Positions 29,110-39,502 of a stretch of DNA of 64,000 nt are shown piece by piece. Location: positions 69,826,517-69,890,516 of the forward strand of contig NC_092091.1 of the NCBI RefSeq assembly GCF_045679555.1, in the 5' to 3' direction. The stretch is from Salvelinus alpinus. Lineage: Eukaryota; Chordata; Actinopteri; Salmoniformes; Salmonidae. Each line of letters starts with the position of its first letter. Position 1 is the first letter of the stretch. The notes beneath the pieces were generated by a model that saw only the letters and a program-made list of their open reading frames with translations, was not told the DNA's origin and ran no database searches. The position numbers and the translations under genes were made by a program.

Positions 29110-30708
29110 CAATGCCTTGCAAAAGTATTCACGCCCTTGGTTTTTCCTATTTTGTTGCATTACAACCTGTAATTTAAATGGATTTTTATTTGGATTTCAT
29201 ATAACGAACATACACAAAATAGTCCAAATTGAAGTGAAATGAAAAAAAGATAAAAAACTGAAAAGTGGTGCATGCATATGTATTTACACCCTTTGCTATG
29301 AAGCCCCTAAAAAAGATCTTGTGCAACCAACTACCTTCAGAAGTCACCTAATTAGTTAAATAAAGTCCACCTGTGTGCAATCTAAGTATCACATGATCTG
29401 TCACATGATCTCAGTATATATACACCTGTTCTGAAAGGCCCCAGAGTCTGCAACACCACTAAGCAAGGGGCACCACCAAGCAAGCGGCACTATGAAGACC
29501 AAGGAGCTCTCCAAACAGGTCAGGGACAAAGTTGTGGAGAAGTACAGATCAGGGTTGGGTTATAAAAAAATATACAAAACTTTGAACATCCCACAAAGCA
29601 CCATTAAATCCATTATTTAAAAGTTGAAATAATATGTCACCACAACAAACCTGCCAAGAGAGGGCCACCCACAACAACTCACGGACAGGACAAGAAGGGC
29701 ATTAATCAGAGAGGCAACAAAGAGACCAAAGATAACCTTGAAGGAGCTGCAAAGCTCCACAGTGGAGATTGGAGTATCTGTCCATAGGACCACTTTAAGC
29801 CGTACACTCCACAGAGCTGGGCTTTACTGAAGAGTGGCCAGAAAAAAATAAGCAAAAATGTTTGGTGTTCGCCAAAAGGCATGTGGGAGATTCCCCAAAC
29901 ATATGGAAGAAGGTACTCTGGTCAGATGAGACTAAAATGTAGCTTTTTGGCCATCAAGGGAAACACTATGTCTGGCGCAAACCCAACACCTCCCATCACC
30001 CCAAGAACACCATCCCCACAGTGAAGCATGGTGGTGGCAGCATCATGCTGTGGGGATGTTTTTCATCGGCAGGGACTGGGAAACTGGTCAGAATTGAAGG
30101 AATGATGGAGGGCGCTAAATACAGGGAAATTCTTGAGGGAAACCTGTTTCAGTCTTCCAGAGATTTGAGACTGGGACGGAGGTTCACTTTCCAGCAGGTC
30201 AATGACCCTAAACATACTGCTAAAGCAACACTTGAGTGGTTTAAGGGGACACATTTCAATGTCTTGGAATGGCCTAGTCAAAGCCCAGACCTCAATCCAA
30301 TTGAGAATCTGTGGTAAGACTTAAAGATTGCTGTACACCATCAGAACCCATCCAACCTGAAGGAGCTGGAGCAGTTTTCCCTTGAATAATGGACAAAAAT
30401 CCCAGTGGCTAGATGTGCCAAGCTTATAGAGACATACCTCAAGAGACTTGCAGCTTTAATTGCTGAAAAAGGTGGCCTTACAAAGTATTGACATTGGGGG
30501 GTGAATAGTTATGCACGCTCAAGTTTTCTGTTTTTTTGTCTTATTTCTTTTTTGTTTCACAATAAATAATATTTTGCATCTTCAAAGTGGTAGGCATGTT
30601 GTTTAAATCAAATGATACATACCCCCCCAAAATCAATTTTAATTCCAGGTTGTAAGGCGACAAAATAGGAAAAATGCCAAGGGCGGTGAATACTTTCGCA
30701 AGCCACTC
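29110..30708 (+). mobile_element. Tc1-like transposon, full length, inactive
   Basis: About 1.6 kb element with inverted ends: the left starts CAATGCCTTGCAAAAGTATT and the right end is the complement of a GAGTGGCTTGCGAAAGTATT-type sequence. It is flanked by TA on both sides (29108-29109, 30709-30710). Removing it rejoins the host MITE sequence GCAGGATTA|TTTTCCTGC, so the insertion point is certain. It contains a decayed transposase. Confidence 0.93.
29492..30491 (+). pseudogene. Tc1-family transposase, multiply broken
   Basis: A cut-and-paste DDE transposase. It starts ATG with MKTKELSKQVRDKVVEKYRS, the first helix-turn-helix of the paired-like DNA-binding domain, and hits a TAA stop within about 45 codons. 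Further stops follow, for example a TGA at about 29828. The catalytic core is readable at 30021-30317: [13 protein letters not shown], then [16 protein letters not shown] (second catalytic D) and [10 protein letters not shown] (final acidic E). A stop follows directly after ENLW. The C-terminal part resumes in frame (HHQNPSNLKELEQ) and ends KGGLTKY-stop at 30491. The first catalytic D region (WSDETKM near 29923) is present followed by a stop. Inactive. Confidence 0.9.
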
Positions 30709-30757
30709 TATTTTCCTGCTGTAGCAAACTGGCTCAAATGAAGATCCTACATCCGTA

Positions 30758-31546
30758 TGAGACAGTATATAAGTAGACAGACTATGATGAAAACAACCTT
30801 GAAGGTCATAACACATAATACATCAACATTATAATTACATTGAAAAGATATGGTTATGTTGTGTTTTGGTGATTAAGCCACTGTTCTCATTACATTTCAC
30901 AATAAACGTACATGTTGAATCAATGGTTGTGTGGTGAGAGATGTTTACAATCCAAATGAATGCACCGTGACAGGTTTTGAATGAAAGACTGGCTGTGTTA
31001 CAAGTGTGACCAGTTTGGTGCTGTGAAAATGTACCACATACTTGTGAAAATAGCACCAAAGCCATAATAAAAACTGCAGTACATGACACTATAAACATTT
31101 CAGGAACCCTGAACTTATCAGCAGTTGTTAGTCAGACTATTTCGTACTTTCACCCATGTAAGTTTGGCCTTGGAGGCTATAAACGGAGCTAGACAAGGAA
31201 AGGGTTAAAAGCTGTCCATATGAGCCATACAACCTTGCACAAGCTCTGCTGATATGCATACAGTACATTCCTCCAAGCTCGCATTATCCCACTGCTGTGA
31301 ACGCCTAGTGTACTGTAGTGTAGTGCCCCACCTGGGTGAAGTTAGTAGGTAAATACCCTCTCTCTCTCTCGCAGCCAGCCAGGTCCCTTGTTCCTCTCAC
31401 AGCACCTGGGTCAACCAAGTGTTAATCTGCCTATTCGTCTTCACAAGTGACAGGGGGATAATGCTCCGTGCCGTGTGTGTGGGAGTATGTGTCAGAGAGA
31501 GAGAGAGAAAGAAAGTGTGTGTGTGTGTGACAGAGAAAGCGGGAAA

Positions 31547-31550
<4 letters not shown>
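30758..31550. other. Intergenic, no gene seen
   Basis: Unique sequence. A GAGAGAGAAAG patch at 31495-31515 precedes the GT tract. No exon or RNA gene recognised. Confidence 0.5.

Positions 31551-31641
<91 letters not shown>
31551..31641. repeat. (GT)n microsatellite
   Basis: Pure GT tract of about 90 bp. Confidence 0.98.
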
Positions 31642-33164
<1,523 letters not shown>

Positions 33165-33373
33165 AATAATGGTCACATACACCAGATAGGTGCAGTGAAA
33201 TGTGTTGTTTTACAGCGTCGGCCATAGTAGTACGGCACACCTGGAGCAAATTAGAGTTAAGTGCCTTGCTCAAGGGCACATCAACAGATTTTCACCTTGG
33301 GTCGCCTTGGGTATTCAAACCAGTGACCTTTCTGTTACTGGCCCAACGCCGTAACCTAGGCTACCTGCCACTC
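33165..33373 (-). mobile_element. tRNA-derived SINE (minus strand)
   Basis: Minus-strand reading gives the head GGCAGGTAGCCTAGGTTACG, then GTTGGGCCAGTAACAGAAAGG and GGTTTGAATACC (box-B-like). The body contains GTGCCCTTGAGCAAGGCACT and an AAACAACACATTTCACTG 3' region. This matches the structure of salmonid tRNA-derived SINEs. Confidence 0.8.
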
Positions 33374-33404
33374 CTATTATTATTATTATAACCTCTAGTA
33401 ATGG

Positions 33405-34062
33405 CAGTGGTGGAAAAAGTAACCACATTTTCATGCTTGAGTAAAAGCACAGATACCTTAATTGAAAGTTACTTAAGTAAAAGGGAATGTCCGCCATTAA
33501 AATACTACTTGAGTAAAAGTATAGATACCTTAATTGAAAGTTACTTAAGTAAAAGGGAATGTCCGCCATTAAAATACTACTTGAGTAAAAGTCTAAAAGT
33601 ATCAAAAGTAAATGTAATTGCTAAAATATACTTATGTATCAAAAGTAAAAGTATAAATCATTTAAAATACCTTATATTAAGCAAAGCAGATGGCACCATT
33701 TTCCGAATGGATAGCCAGGGGCACACTCCAACACTCAGACATCATGTACAGATAGCCAGGGGCACACTCCAACACACCATATTTACAAATGATGCATTTG
33801 TGTTTAGTGAGTCAATCAGATCAGAGGCAGGAGGGATGACCACCTGTTCTCTTGATAAGTGTGTGAATTTGACAATTTTCCTGTCCTGCTAAGCATTCAA
33901 AATGTAACGAGTACTTTTGGTTGTCAGAGAAAATGTATGGAGTAAAAAGTACAATATTTTCTTGAGTAATATAGTGAAGTAAAAGTATAAAAAGTAAAGT
34001 ACAGATACTCCAAAAAACGACTTAAGTAGTACTTTAAAGTATTTTTTTACTTTCCACCACTG
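33405..34062. mobile_element. hAT-like MITE, complete, 8-bp target duplication
   Basis: Begins CAGTGGTGGAAAAAGTAACC and ends TTTACTTTCCACCACTG. It is flanked on both sides by the identical octamer AGTAATGG (33397-33404 and 34063-34070), the signature of hAT-type insertion. There is no transposase. A 72-bp segment (AGATACCTTAATTGAAAGTT... ) is tandemly duplicated at 33451-33594. It is the same family as 27903-28511. Confidence 0.95.
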
Positions 34063-34261
34063 AGTAATGGAAAAAACCTACAATTTATCAGCAAATCAAA
34101 ATGTGAAACCTGATTCCTCATCAATATAAGTAATACACCAGCGTGCGCTCTCATCATCTCATCATGCAAACACTCACATTGAATGAAATGATTACTAATC
34201 TCCCCCAGATTAAAAACATATGTCCTGCTCAGATTAGAAATTCAAACATAGATGTGGATAG

Positions 34262-34308
34262 ATACGATATATATATATACTGTATATATATATATATATA
34301 TATATATA
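34262..34308. repeat. (TA)n tract
   Basis: ATATATATAC TGTATATATA type alternating tract, in which the next MITE is inserted. Confidence 0.9.
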
Positions 34309-34678
34309 CTGAACAAAAATATAAACGCAATAAAATATGAATAAAATATCCCAGAAATGTTGTTTACAAATTTGTTTATATCACTGTTTGTGAGTATTTC
34401 TCCTTTGTCAAGATAATCCATCCACCTGACAGGTGTGGCATATCAAGGAGCTGATTAAAGAGTATGATCGTTACACAGGTGCATCTTGTGCCGGGGACAA
34501 TAAAAGGCCACTCTAAAATGTGCAGTTTTGTCACACAACACAATGTCACAGATGTCTCAAGTTTTGAGGGCTAATGAATATATTTAAATTTACTGATTTC
34601 CTTAACTCAATAACTCATTTCCTGTAACTCAGTAAAATCTTTGAAATTGTTTCATGTTACGTTTATATTTTTGTTCAG
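34309..34678. mobile_element. TA-flanked MITE, CTGAACAAAAATATAAACG family
   Basis: Inverted ends CTGAACAAAAATATAAACGC and the complement CGTTTATATTTTTGTTCAG, with TA on both sides (34307-34308, 34679-34680). The 370-bp interior (ATAATCCATCCACCTGACAG, AAGGCCACTCTAAAATGTGC, CACAGATGTCTCAAGTTTTG) corresponds to the ends of a longer Tc1-like salmonid element, so this is an internal-deletion derivative. Confidence 0.92.
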
Positions 34679-34710
34679 TATATATTCCTGGTCCTCCTCC
34701 CTTCATTATA

Positions 34711-34866
34711 CGGCAGCAGGTAGACTAGCAGTTAGAAAGTTGTGCCAGTAATTGAAAGGTTGCTGGTTCGAGTCCCTGAGCTGACAAGGCTCTGTCGATG
34801 TGCCCTTGAGCAAGGTACTTAACTCTAATTGCTCTGGATAACAGGGTCTGCTAAATGACGTAAATG
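34711..34866 (+). mobile_element. tRNA-derived SINE with LINE-type tail
   Basis: Head GGCAGCAGGTAGACTAGCAG, box-B-like GGTTGCTGGTTCGAGTCCC, body GTGCCCTTGAGCAAGGTACT, and 3' tail GCTCTGGATAACAGGGTCTG then CTAAATGACGTAAATG. The tail matches the LINE 3' terminus at 60140-60190. Confidence 0.88.
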
Positions 34867-35160
34867 TTATATATAATATTATTATAGAACATATTAAATG
34901 CAGTAGCCCCAGCGTGAGAGACAACTAGATTCAGGTCACAACACAGCAGGAAGGCTTCCGTTTCATCTGAGATCCAGAGGGGTCACTCTTATGACCTCAT
35001 TAGGAGAGAAATGCTAATGTTTCTCTTCTCTTTTACCTCCCTCCTCTTTCGCCTGCTGTTTTTAAACATTCAGGCTGAAATAGGGTGAAGCGCCTCAATG
35101 GATGCTGTTGTCGAGTGTGAAGTGTGTGTGAAATGTGTTGGTGACAGCGTGTGTGTGTGT
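34867..35160. other. Intergenic, no gene seen
   Basis: Unique sequence, no recognised feature. Confidence 0.5.
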
Positions 35161-35315
35161 CAGAGGAGGCTGGTGGGAGAAGCTATTGGAGGGTGGACTC
35201 ATTGTAATGGCTGGCATGCAGTAAATGGAACGGTATCAAACACATCAAACATTAATTCCATTCCAGTCATTACAATGAGCCCGTCCTCCTATAGCTCCTC
35301 CCACCAGCCTCCTTT
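35161..35315. mobile_element. Fold-back MITE, CAGAGGAGGCTGGTGGG family
   Basis: The left arm CAGAGGAGGCTGGTGGGAGA pairs with the right arm CCCACCAGCCTCCTTTTG, and the pairing continues inward (ACTCATTGTAATGG against CATTACAATGAG). The whole element is one large imperfect palindrome. A common salmonid repeat. Confidence 0.9.

Positions 35316-35412
<97 letters not shown>
35316..35412. repeat. (GT)n microsatellite
   Basis: GT tract directly after the fold-back MITE. Confidence 0.98.
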
Positions 35413-35413
<1 letters not shown>

Positions 35414-35764
35414 GGTGACAGCATCATGACACGTCAATGTTAGCCAATAGAGGATGATGCTTTTCTCTCTGCCTTGTTAGCAAGACGTGGCGGTGTTCCC
35501 ATAATTGCCTATCCATTTCTTTACATTTATATTTAATAGAGAGTGTTCTGCAATCTTTGATCTGAATAGGATTTCCGTTCCCTTATACCTTTTGCGAGAG
35601 TGATAGTGAACTCTATTTTGGGACCAAACAATTGAGGAGCCCTCTTCAATGCACTCAGCACTCAGGAGGCCATGATCCTCCAGTGGCCTTTCATCATAGC
35701 CAAGAGAGCATCCCTGTAATGGCAGGTCCACAGGTGGCTCATACCTAGGCCATCCACTCCCTTT
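35413..35764. other. Intergenic, no gene seen
   Basis: Unique sequence, no recognised feature. Confidence 0.5.
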
Positions 35765-35908
35765 CCATTTCTCGATTCAATTCAAATGGCTTTATTGCCA
35801 TGGGAAACATATGTTTACATTGCCAAAGCAAGTGAAATAGATAATAAACACAACTGAAATAAACAATAAAAAATGATCAGTAAACATTACACTCACAAAA
35901 GTTTCGCT
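35765..35908 (-). mobile_element. LINE 3' terminal fragment (minus strand)
   Basis: ATTCAATTCAAATGGCTTTA, ATTGCCATGGGAAACATATG and CATTGCCAAAGCAAGTGAA are the reverse complement of the LINE tails at 25922-26036 and 27150-27203. Confidence 0.8.
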
Positions 35909-35915
35909 CTCTCTT

Positions 35916-35919
<4 letters not shown>

Positions 35920-35973
<54 letters not shown>

Positions 35974-35985
35974 TCCCTCCCTCTC
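35920..35985. repeat. (CT)n microsatellite
   Basis: CT tract of about 50 bp plus CCCTCTCC words, a few bases from the LINE fragment end. Confidence 0.95.
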
Positions 35986-36900
35986 TCCAGATACTGTTCT
36001 TTCCTTTCCATTGGCTACTGGATGATCCTCTCTACCCTTTATGCACCAATAACTTGTTTATGGTGCAGTGCCAAGCATCTGACATTAGTGGTAAGAAAGT
36101 GATGCTGGTATCATTGGTGATATTGAACTAAACTAAATGTATGCTTTGTTTTGTTTTGAACCTGTTTTACCTCGTTGTCATCCAGACAGAATGTGGTTGA
36201 ATAAATTCCACTGCTGTACTCCAATGATTGAGTACAATTAAATAGTGAAGCAGTGCATTTTAGGCAACATCTAAAACATTCAACTTTGATATCAGTTCAG
36301 ACTTGTATTATATGTCCTCATATGACCACCATTTGTTTGATTGTGGACAATACATTTAGAATTTCACTATAGAAAAATAACGCTCTTTTTTTATGCATCT
36401 TCATAGGATCTCAACAATTCATATTTTAATGTCGGCAGAGAATTAGAAAATTGTGGAAAGGCTGATTTAAAAGGGGGAAAAATCTAATTGCACATGGCAG
36501 GCCTATTCCAAAAAATAAATCCATCATTCTCTTTGGCAGTGGTTCAAGCCAGGATATGAACATTTTCGGTTAAAAGTTAGGGGATTTTTTTGGACAAACT
36601 AATAGAATTAAAGAACCGTATTCTATAAGGAAGTAGAACCGGCAATTTCTAAGGAATGCAGAGCGGGGAAAGAGAGACAGATGATTGTAAACACGGAAAA
36701 TTCACAGGGTTTCAAACAAGAAATAAAACGTTAGTGGATTTTTAATGAAAGGTTTGGTTGTATTCAGGTCTGTTTGTATGTGTGAAATCTTTCTAATTAA
36801 CTCACTATGTGTCCGTGTGTATGTGTGTGTGTGTGTGTGTTTTCCGCTATACGCTGGAATGCGGCCAGTCTCGGCTCTTTCAAATCCACACTCCGTTCCA
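35986..36900. other. Distal upstream region of lef1, no gene seen
   Basis: Unique AT-leaning sequence with a short GT run at 36820-36840. No exon recognised. Confidence 0.45.
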
Positions 36901-36909
36901 AATACAAAG

Positions 36910-36919
36910 CCTTTGATCT
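36910..36919 (+). promoter_or_regulatory. TCF/LEF binding site (Wnt response element)
   Basis: CCTTTGATCT is a perfect match to the TCF/LEF consensus. It forms an inverted pair with the site at 37088-37097, about 180 bp away, both upstream of a TATA-like box. Binding is inferred from the consensus only. Confidence 0.6.
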
Positions 36920-37087
36920 GTTTCGCTGTCTCCTTACCCGGAAGAGAACTCTTGCCTTCTCTCTCAGCTGGGATGAACGCACACGTGGAAATATTGGCCC
37001 GGTTCCAGACTCATACCAAATTTAGTCACACAAAGGCGAAGGGAGCGCGAGGGGGGAAACCCGGGATGAAAGAGCCAGCCGCCAGAA

Positions 37088-37097
37088 AGATCAAAGG
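37088..37097 (-). promoter_or_regulatory. TCF/LEF binding site, inverted partner
   Basis: AGATCAAAGG, the exact reverse complement of the 36910 site. It is followed within a few bases by a GC block (CGGCGGCTCCGCCCGC) containing GCCGCC-like words that resemble helper sites used by C-clamp TCF isoforms, and then by the TATA-like box at 37134. Confidence 0.6.
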
Positions 37098-37133
37098 ATG
37101 CGGCGGCTCCGCCCGCTAACCCCACCTCCGTGC

Positions 37134-37142
37134 TTTATAAAG
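37134..37142 (+). promoter_or_regulatory. Candidate distal TATA box
   Basis: TTTATAAAG, 37 bp downstream of a perfect TCF/LEF site and a GC-rich block. If used, the start site would be near 37165 and the 5' leader would be long or spliced. It is an alternative to the TATA-like box at 38425. Confidence 0.4.
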
Positions 37143-38420
37143 ATCTGCCTTCTACTCCAAAGTTATTCTCACGCAATCTCTCCACACACCAGCCAGCCGC
37201 AGCAGCAACACATTACTTTATGTTTTTCTTCTTCTCTCTTTCTTGTTTTGTTTTCTCATTAAACATTTCCGACTCGAAGAAGCCCGATGTTATTAATTTG
37301 CTTTATACAACTCAGAGCTGTTGTTTGAAATATAAAGGCTACTGCGCAAACTGTAAAAATAACGATTCAAAACGATCAGATTGCCTGCTGGCTGTGTATT
37401 GAAACATTGCGGCTGAGTTATGCCCTATGCAATACATCATGTTCACGAGTAGTATGCATTATATTTCTATCCAGACACTGCAACATTTCTCCATTGTCCA
37501 GTGAAATAAAATCTCGACATACTTTGCAGTCTACTTACAGACCGCTGTTTCTCCTCTGAACAACATCACGGTTAAAGCTACTGCAGAATATACAAAAGAG
37601 AATATCACCATGATGGTTCAATTGGCTAAATGTGTTACGGGACAATCTATTCAACTCAAAGTAAAGGGGAAATAGTTGTCTTGTTTTGTGACTAGGCGAA
37701 AATATTGTTTTGTTGATTGGAAAATCTCATATGAGATAACATTATGTAACATATTTTAAATGTACTATTAGGTTCCAAGTAATTGAAAGAACATCCGACA
37801 ACAATGGACCCCAATTTAGCCAAATTAGTCGATTTTCTATCAATTATGCACGCCCTCTCACTCACCGCTCTGATTAGTGGACCAAAGACAAACGTTTGGT
37901 TTATCAAAGTACTTTAAAATACCAATTGACAACTTTAGGAAATAGCCGAGGCTACTATATAGGCTATTTTTGCGCGCGCAAACAAACAAACCAATGGTAC
38001 TATTGATTCGGCTGTAACATTCTTTGTGCCAACATGCTTTTTTTTAAATCATGGATTCAGGAACGTTTGCGCACGAATTAAACCACCTTAAAATACACAT
38101 AGTATTAAATATATAGGCTGTTTATGATATACATGGGCTCCCTGGAACATTTAAAAAGTAGGAGAAAGGTGATGCATTGCCATGTCATTTGAATTAGTTA
38201 TCCTCAATCACATAGTCCACAGTGGTCACCATCCCCAACAGTAATTCTGAGTATCCAAACGTCACCCTTTGCTCTTTGTTATTGTTTTAACGTCATAGTA
38301 GTGAATCTGTCTATTATAGCCTCTTAGGCCCTACTCTATCATATGCATAGGCGTCAGCTTCATCACCGCTTCGACCCGCCCCCACTCCTTCCCTGTCTAC
38401 CCATTTGTTGTGAGCTACAG
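37143..38420. other. lef1 proximal upstream region
   Basis: No mobile element is recognised, unlike the flanking regions, which suggests constraint. It includes GCGCGCGCAAACAAACAAACC at 37972 and several CCAAT/ATTGG-like words. No coding frame here matches a known protein. Confidence 0.4.
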
Positions 38421-38424
38421 TATG

Positions 38425-38431
38425 TATAAAT
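38425..38431 (+). promoter_or_regulatory. Candidate proximal TATA box of lef1
   Basis: TATAAAT, about 875 bp upstream of the start codon. A purine-rich leader (GAGAGAGAAGGCAGAGAGAGG) follows, typical of a 5' UTR. The start site would be at about 38455-38465. Confidence 0.45.
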
Positions 38432-38454
38432 CTCCGTACCCCTCGCTCTCTTAG

Positions 38455-39301
38455 GAGTATCAATCGGTGTGGTGTCAATCACAGCGGCGGCTCCCCTTTC
38501 ATCTCGATCCTCCCAGTCGCTGCGAGAGAGAAGGCAGAGAGAGGAGACAGAGGACGGGAAAGGAGAGCTACATTACTTACGGAGCGGTGCTCCAGTTTGG
38601 AAGTCGGTCCACAGCGTATCGGTTTATAACGCACTCCTCGATCTTTTATATAGTTTATTACTTTTAATTTAGCCGTTATTCAGTTCAAGGATGTATGTTC
38701 ATTGTAATAGGGATAGATACGCAGTATTGTTTAAGTGGGGAAAATAAATCGTGTTCTACTTGTGGCAAACAGGCTGCACGAGATTCAGAGACGCATTTTT
38801 TAAATGATATTTTTCCTTATTTTTTTTTCACGAAAGGACTGCAACTCTCACAGGACCCCAGAACGAGGAAATATAAGCAGCGTTTTTTTTCTACATGCAA
38901 TTTGACCGTTAGCGGAGCTCCCGGGTGTGTGCCCTCCTCTGCCAAATCTGACGGCACATCTGACTCTCGTGATGAGGTTTTGACTTCTGACATTTTAAAG
39001 AGCCGAACTGGCGAGTGCCGCGGGTTGAGCGTGCACTACACATCCGCTTTTGCCGATAACATCTTCAATTTCGAATATTTAGAATCTGAATCATTGTAAG
39101 AATCCACAATACTTCGAAAAACAACGACAAAAAAGGATCTTCTGTTAATTTAGCTAAAACAAAAAACGTGATCGCACGCAGTTTCCTCCAGGGTTCTGAG
39201 CGCAACACTTCAAGCCGCTTCAAGGAACATTTTTGGTTTCCTTTTGGGGATTTCGATAGTTCCTCCAATTTGGACAGTGCGAGTACTTCGACTGAATCAA
39301 A
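38455..39301 (+). other. lef1: Probable lef1 5' untranslated leader with upstream ORFs
   Basis: The region between the proximal TATA-like box and the start codon at 39302. It has several upstream ATGs: overlapping frames at 38467-38667 and 38469-38672 (66-67 codons) and one of 134 codons at 38695-39099, all closing before the main start. None resembles a known protein. Long leaders are known for vertebrate LEF1. Whether transcription starts here or at the distal box is not shown by the sequence. Confidence 0.5.
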
Positions 39302-39502
39302 ATGCCCCAACTAGCAGGTGGTGGTGGCGGCGGGGACCCTGAGCTTTGTGCCACCGACGAAATGATTCCGTTCAAGGATGAGGGAGACCAAGAACAAATA
39401 TTCGCAGAACTCAGTCACTCAGAGGAAGACGAGGGAGACTTGGCAGATATCAAGTCATCTTTAGTACATGAGTCAGAGACGAGTCCAAACAGCAATCATG
39501 AT
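39302..39502 (+). CDS. lef1: lef1 coding exon 1 (beta-catenin-binding domain)
   Basis: First 67 codons of a lymphoid enhancer-binding factor 1 type TCF/LEF protein, the nuclear DNA-binding partner of beta-catenin in Wnt signalling. It starts MPQL, then a glycine run, [18 protein letters not shown] (residues 12-29) and [15 protein letters not shown] (45-59), the conserved N-terminal beta-catenin-binding domain. [10 protein letters not shown] points to LEF1 rather than TCF7 or TCF7L2, which have DDLGA-type sequence here. The ATG is in a good context (AAA before ATG, A at -3). The exon ends AAT CAT GAT with donor GTGAGT, phase 0. Compared with other vertebrate LEF1 as I recall it, this copy is shorter and altered after KDEGD and at [13 protein letters not shown]. 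Confidence 0.95.

Larger units (their letters stand above)
28910..30755. mobile_element. TA-flanked MITE hosting a Tc1 element
   Basis: Outer inverted repeats CAGATGTAGGATCTTAATTT and AAATGAAGATCCTACATCCG, flanked by TA at 28908-28909 and 30756-30757. This is the same family as 21974-22510. Its middle is split by the complete Tc1-like element at 29110-30708. Confidence 0.9.

Noticed and set aside
29492..30491. Active transposase
   Set aside because: Multiple in-frame stops, including one right after the ENLW motif.
33165..33373. tRNA genes at the SINE heads (also 34711 and 45475)
   Set aside because: A- and B-box-like words are present but the cloverleaf does not close, and the heads continue into SINE bodies.
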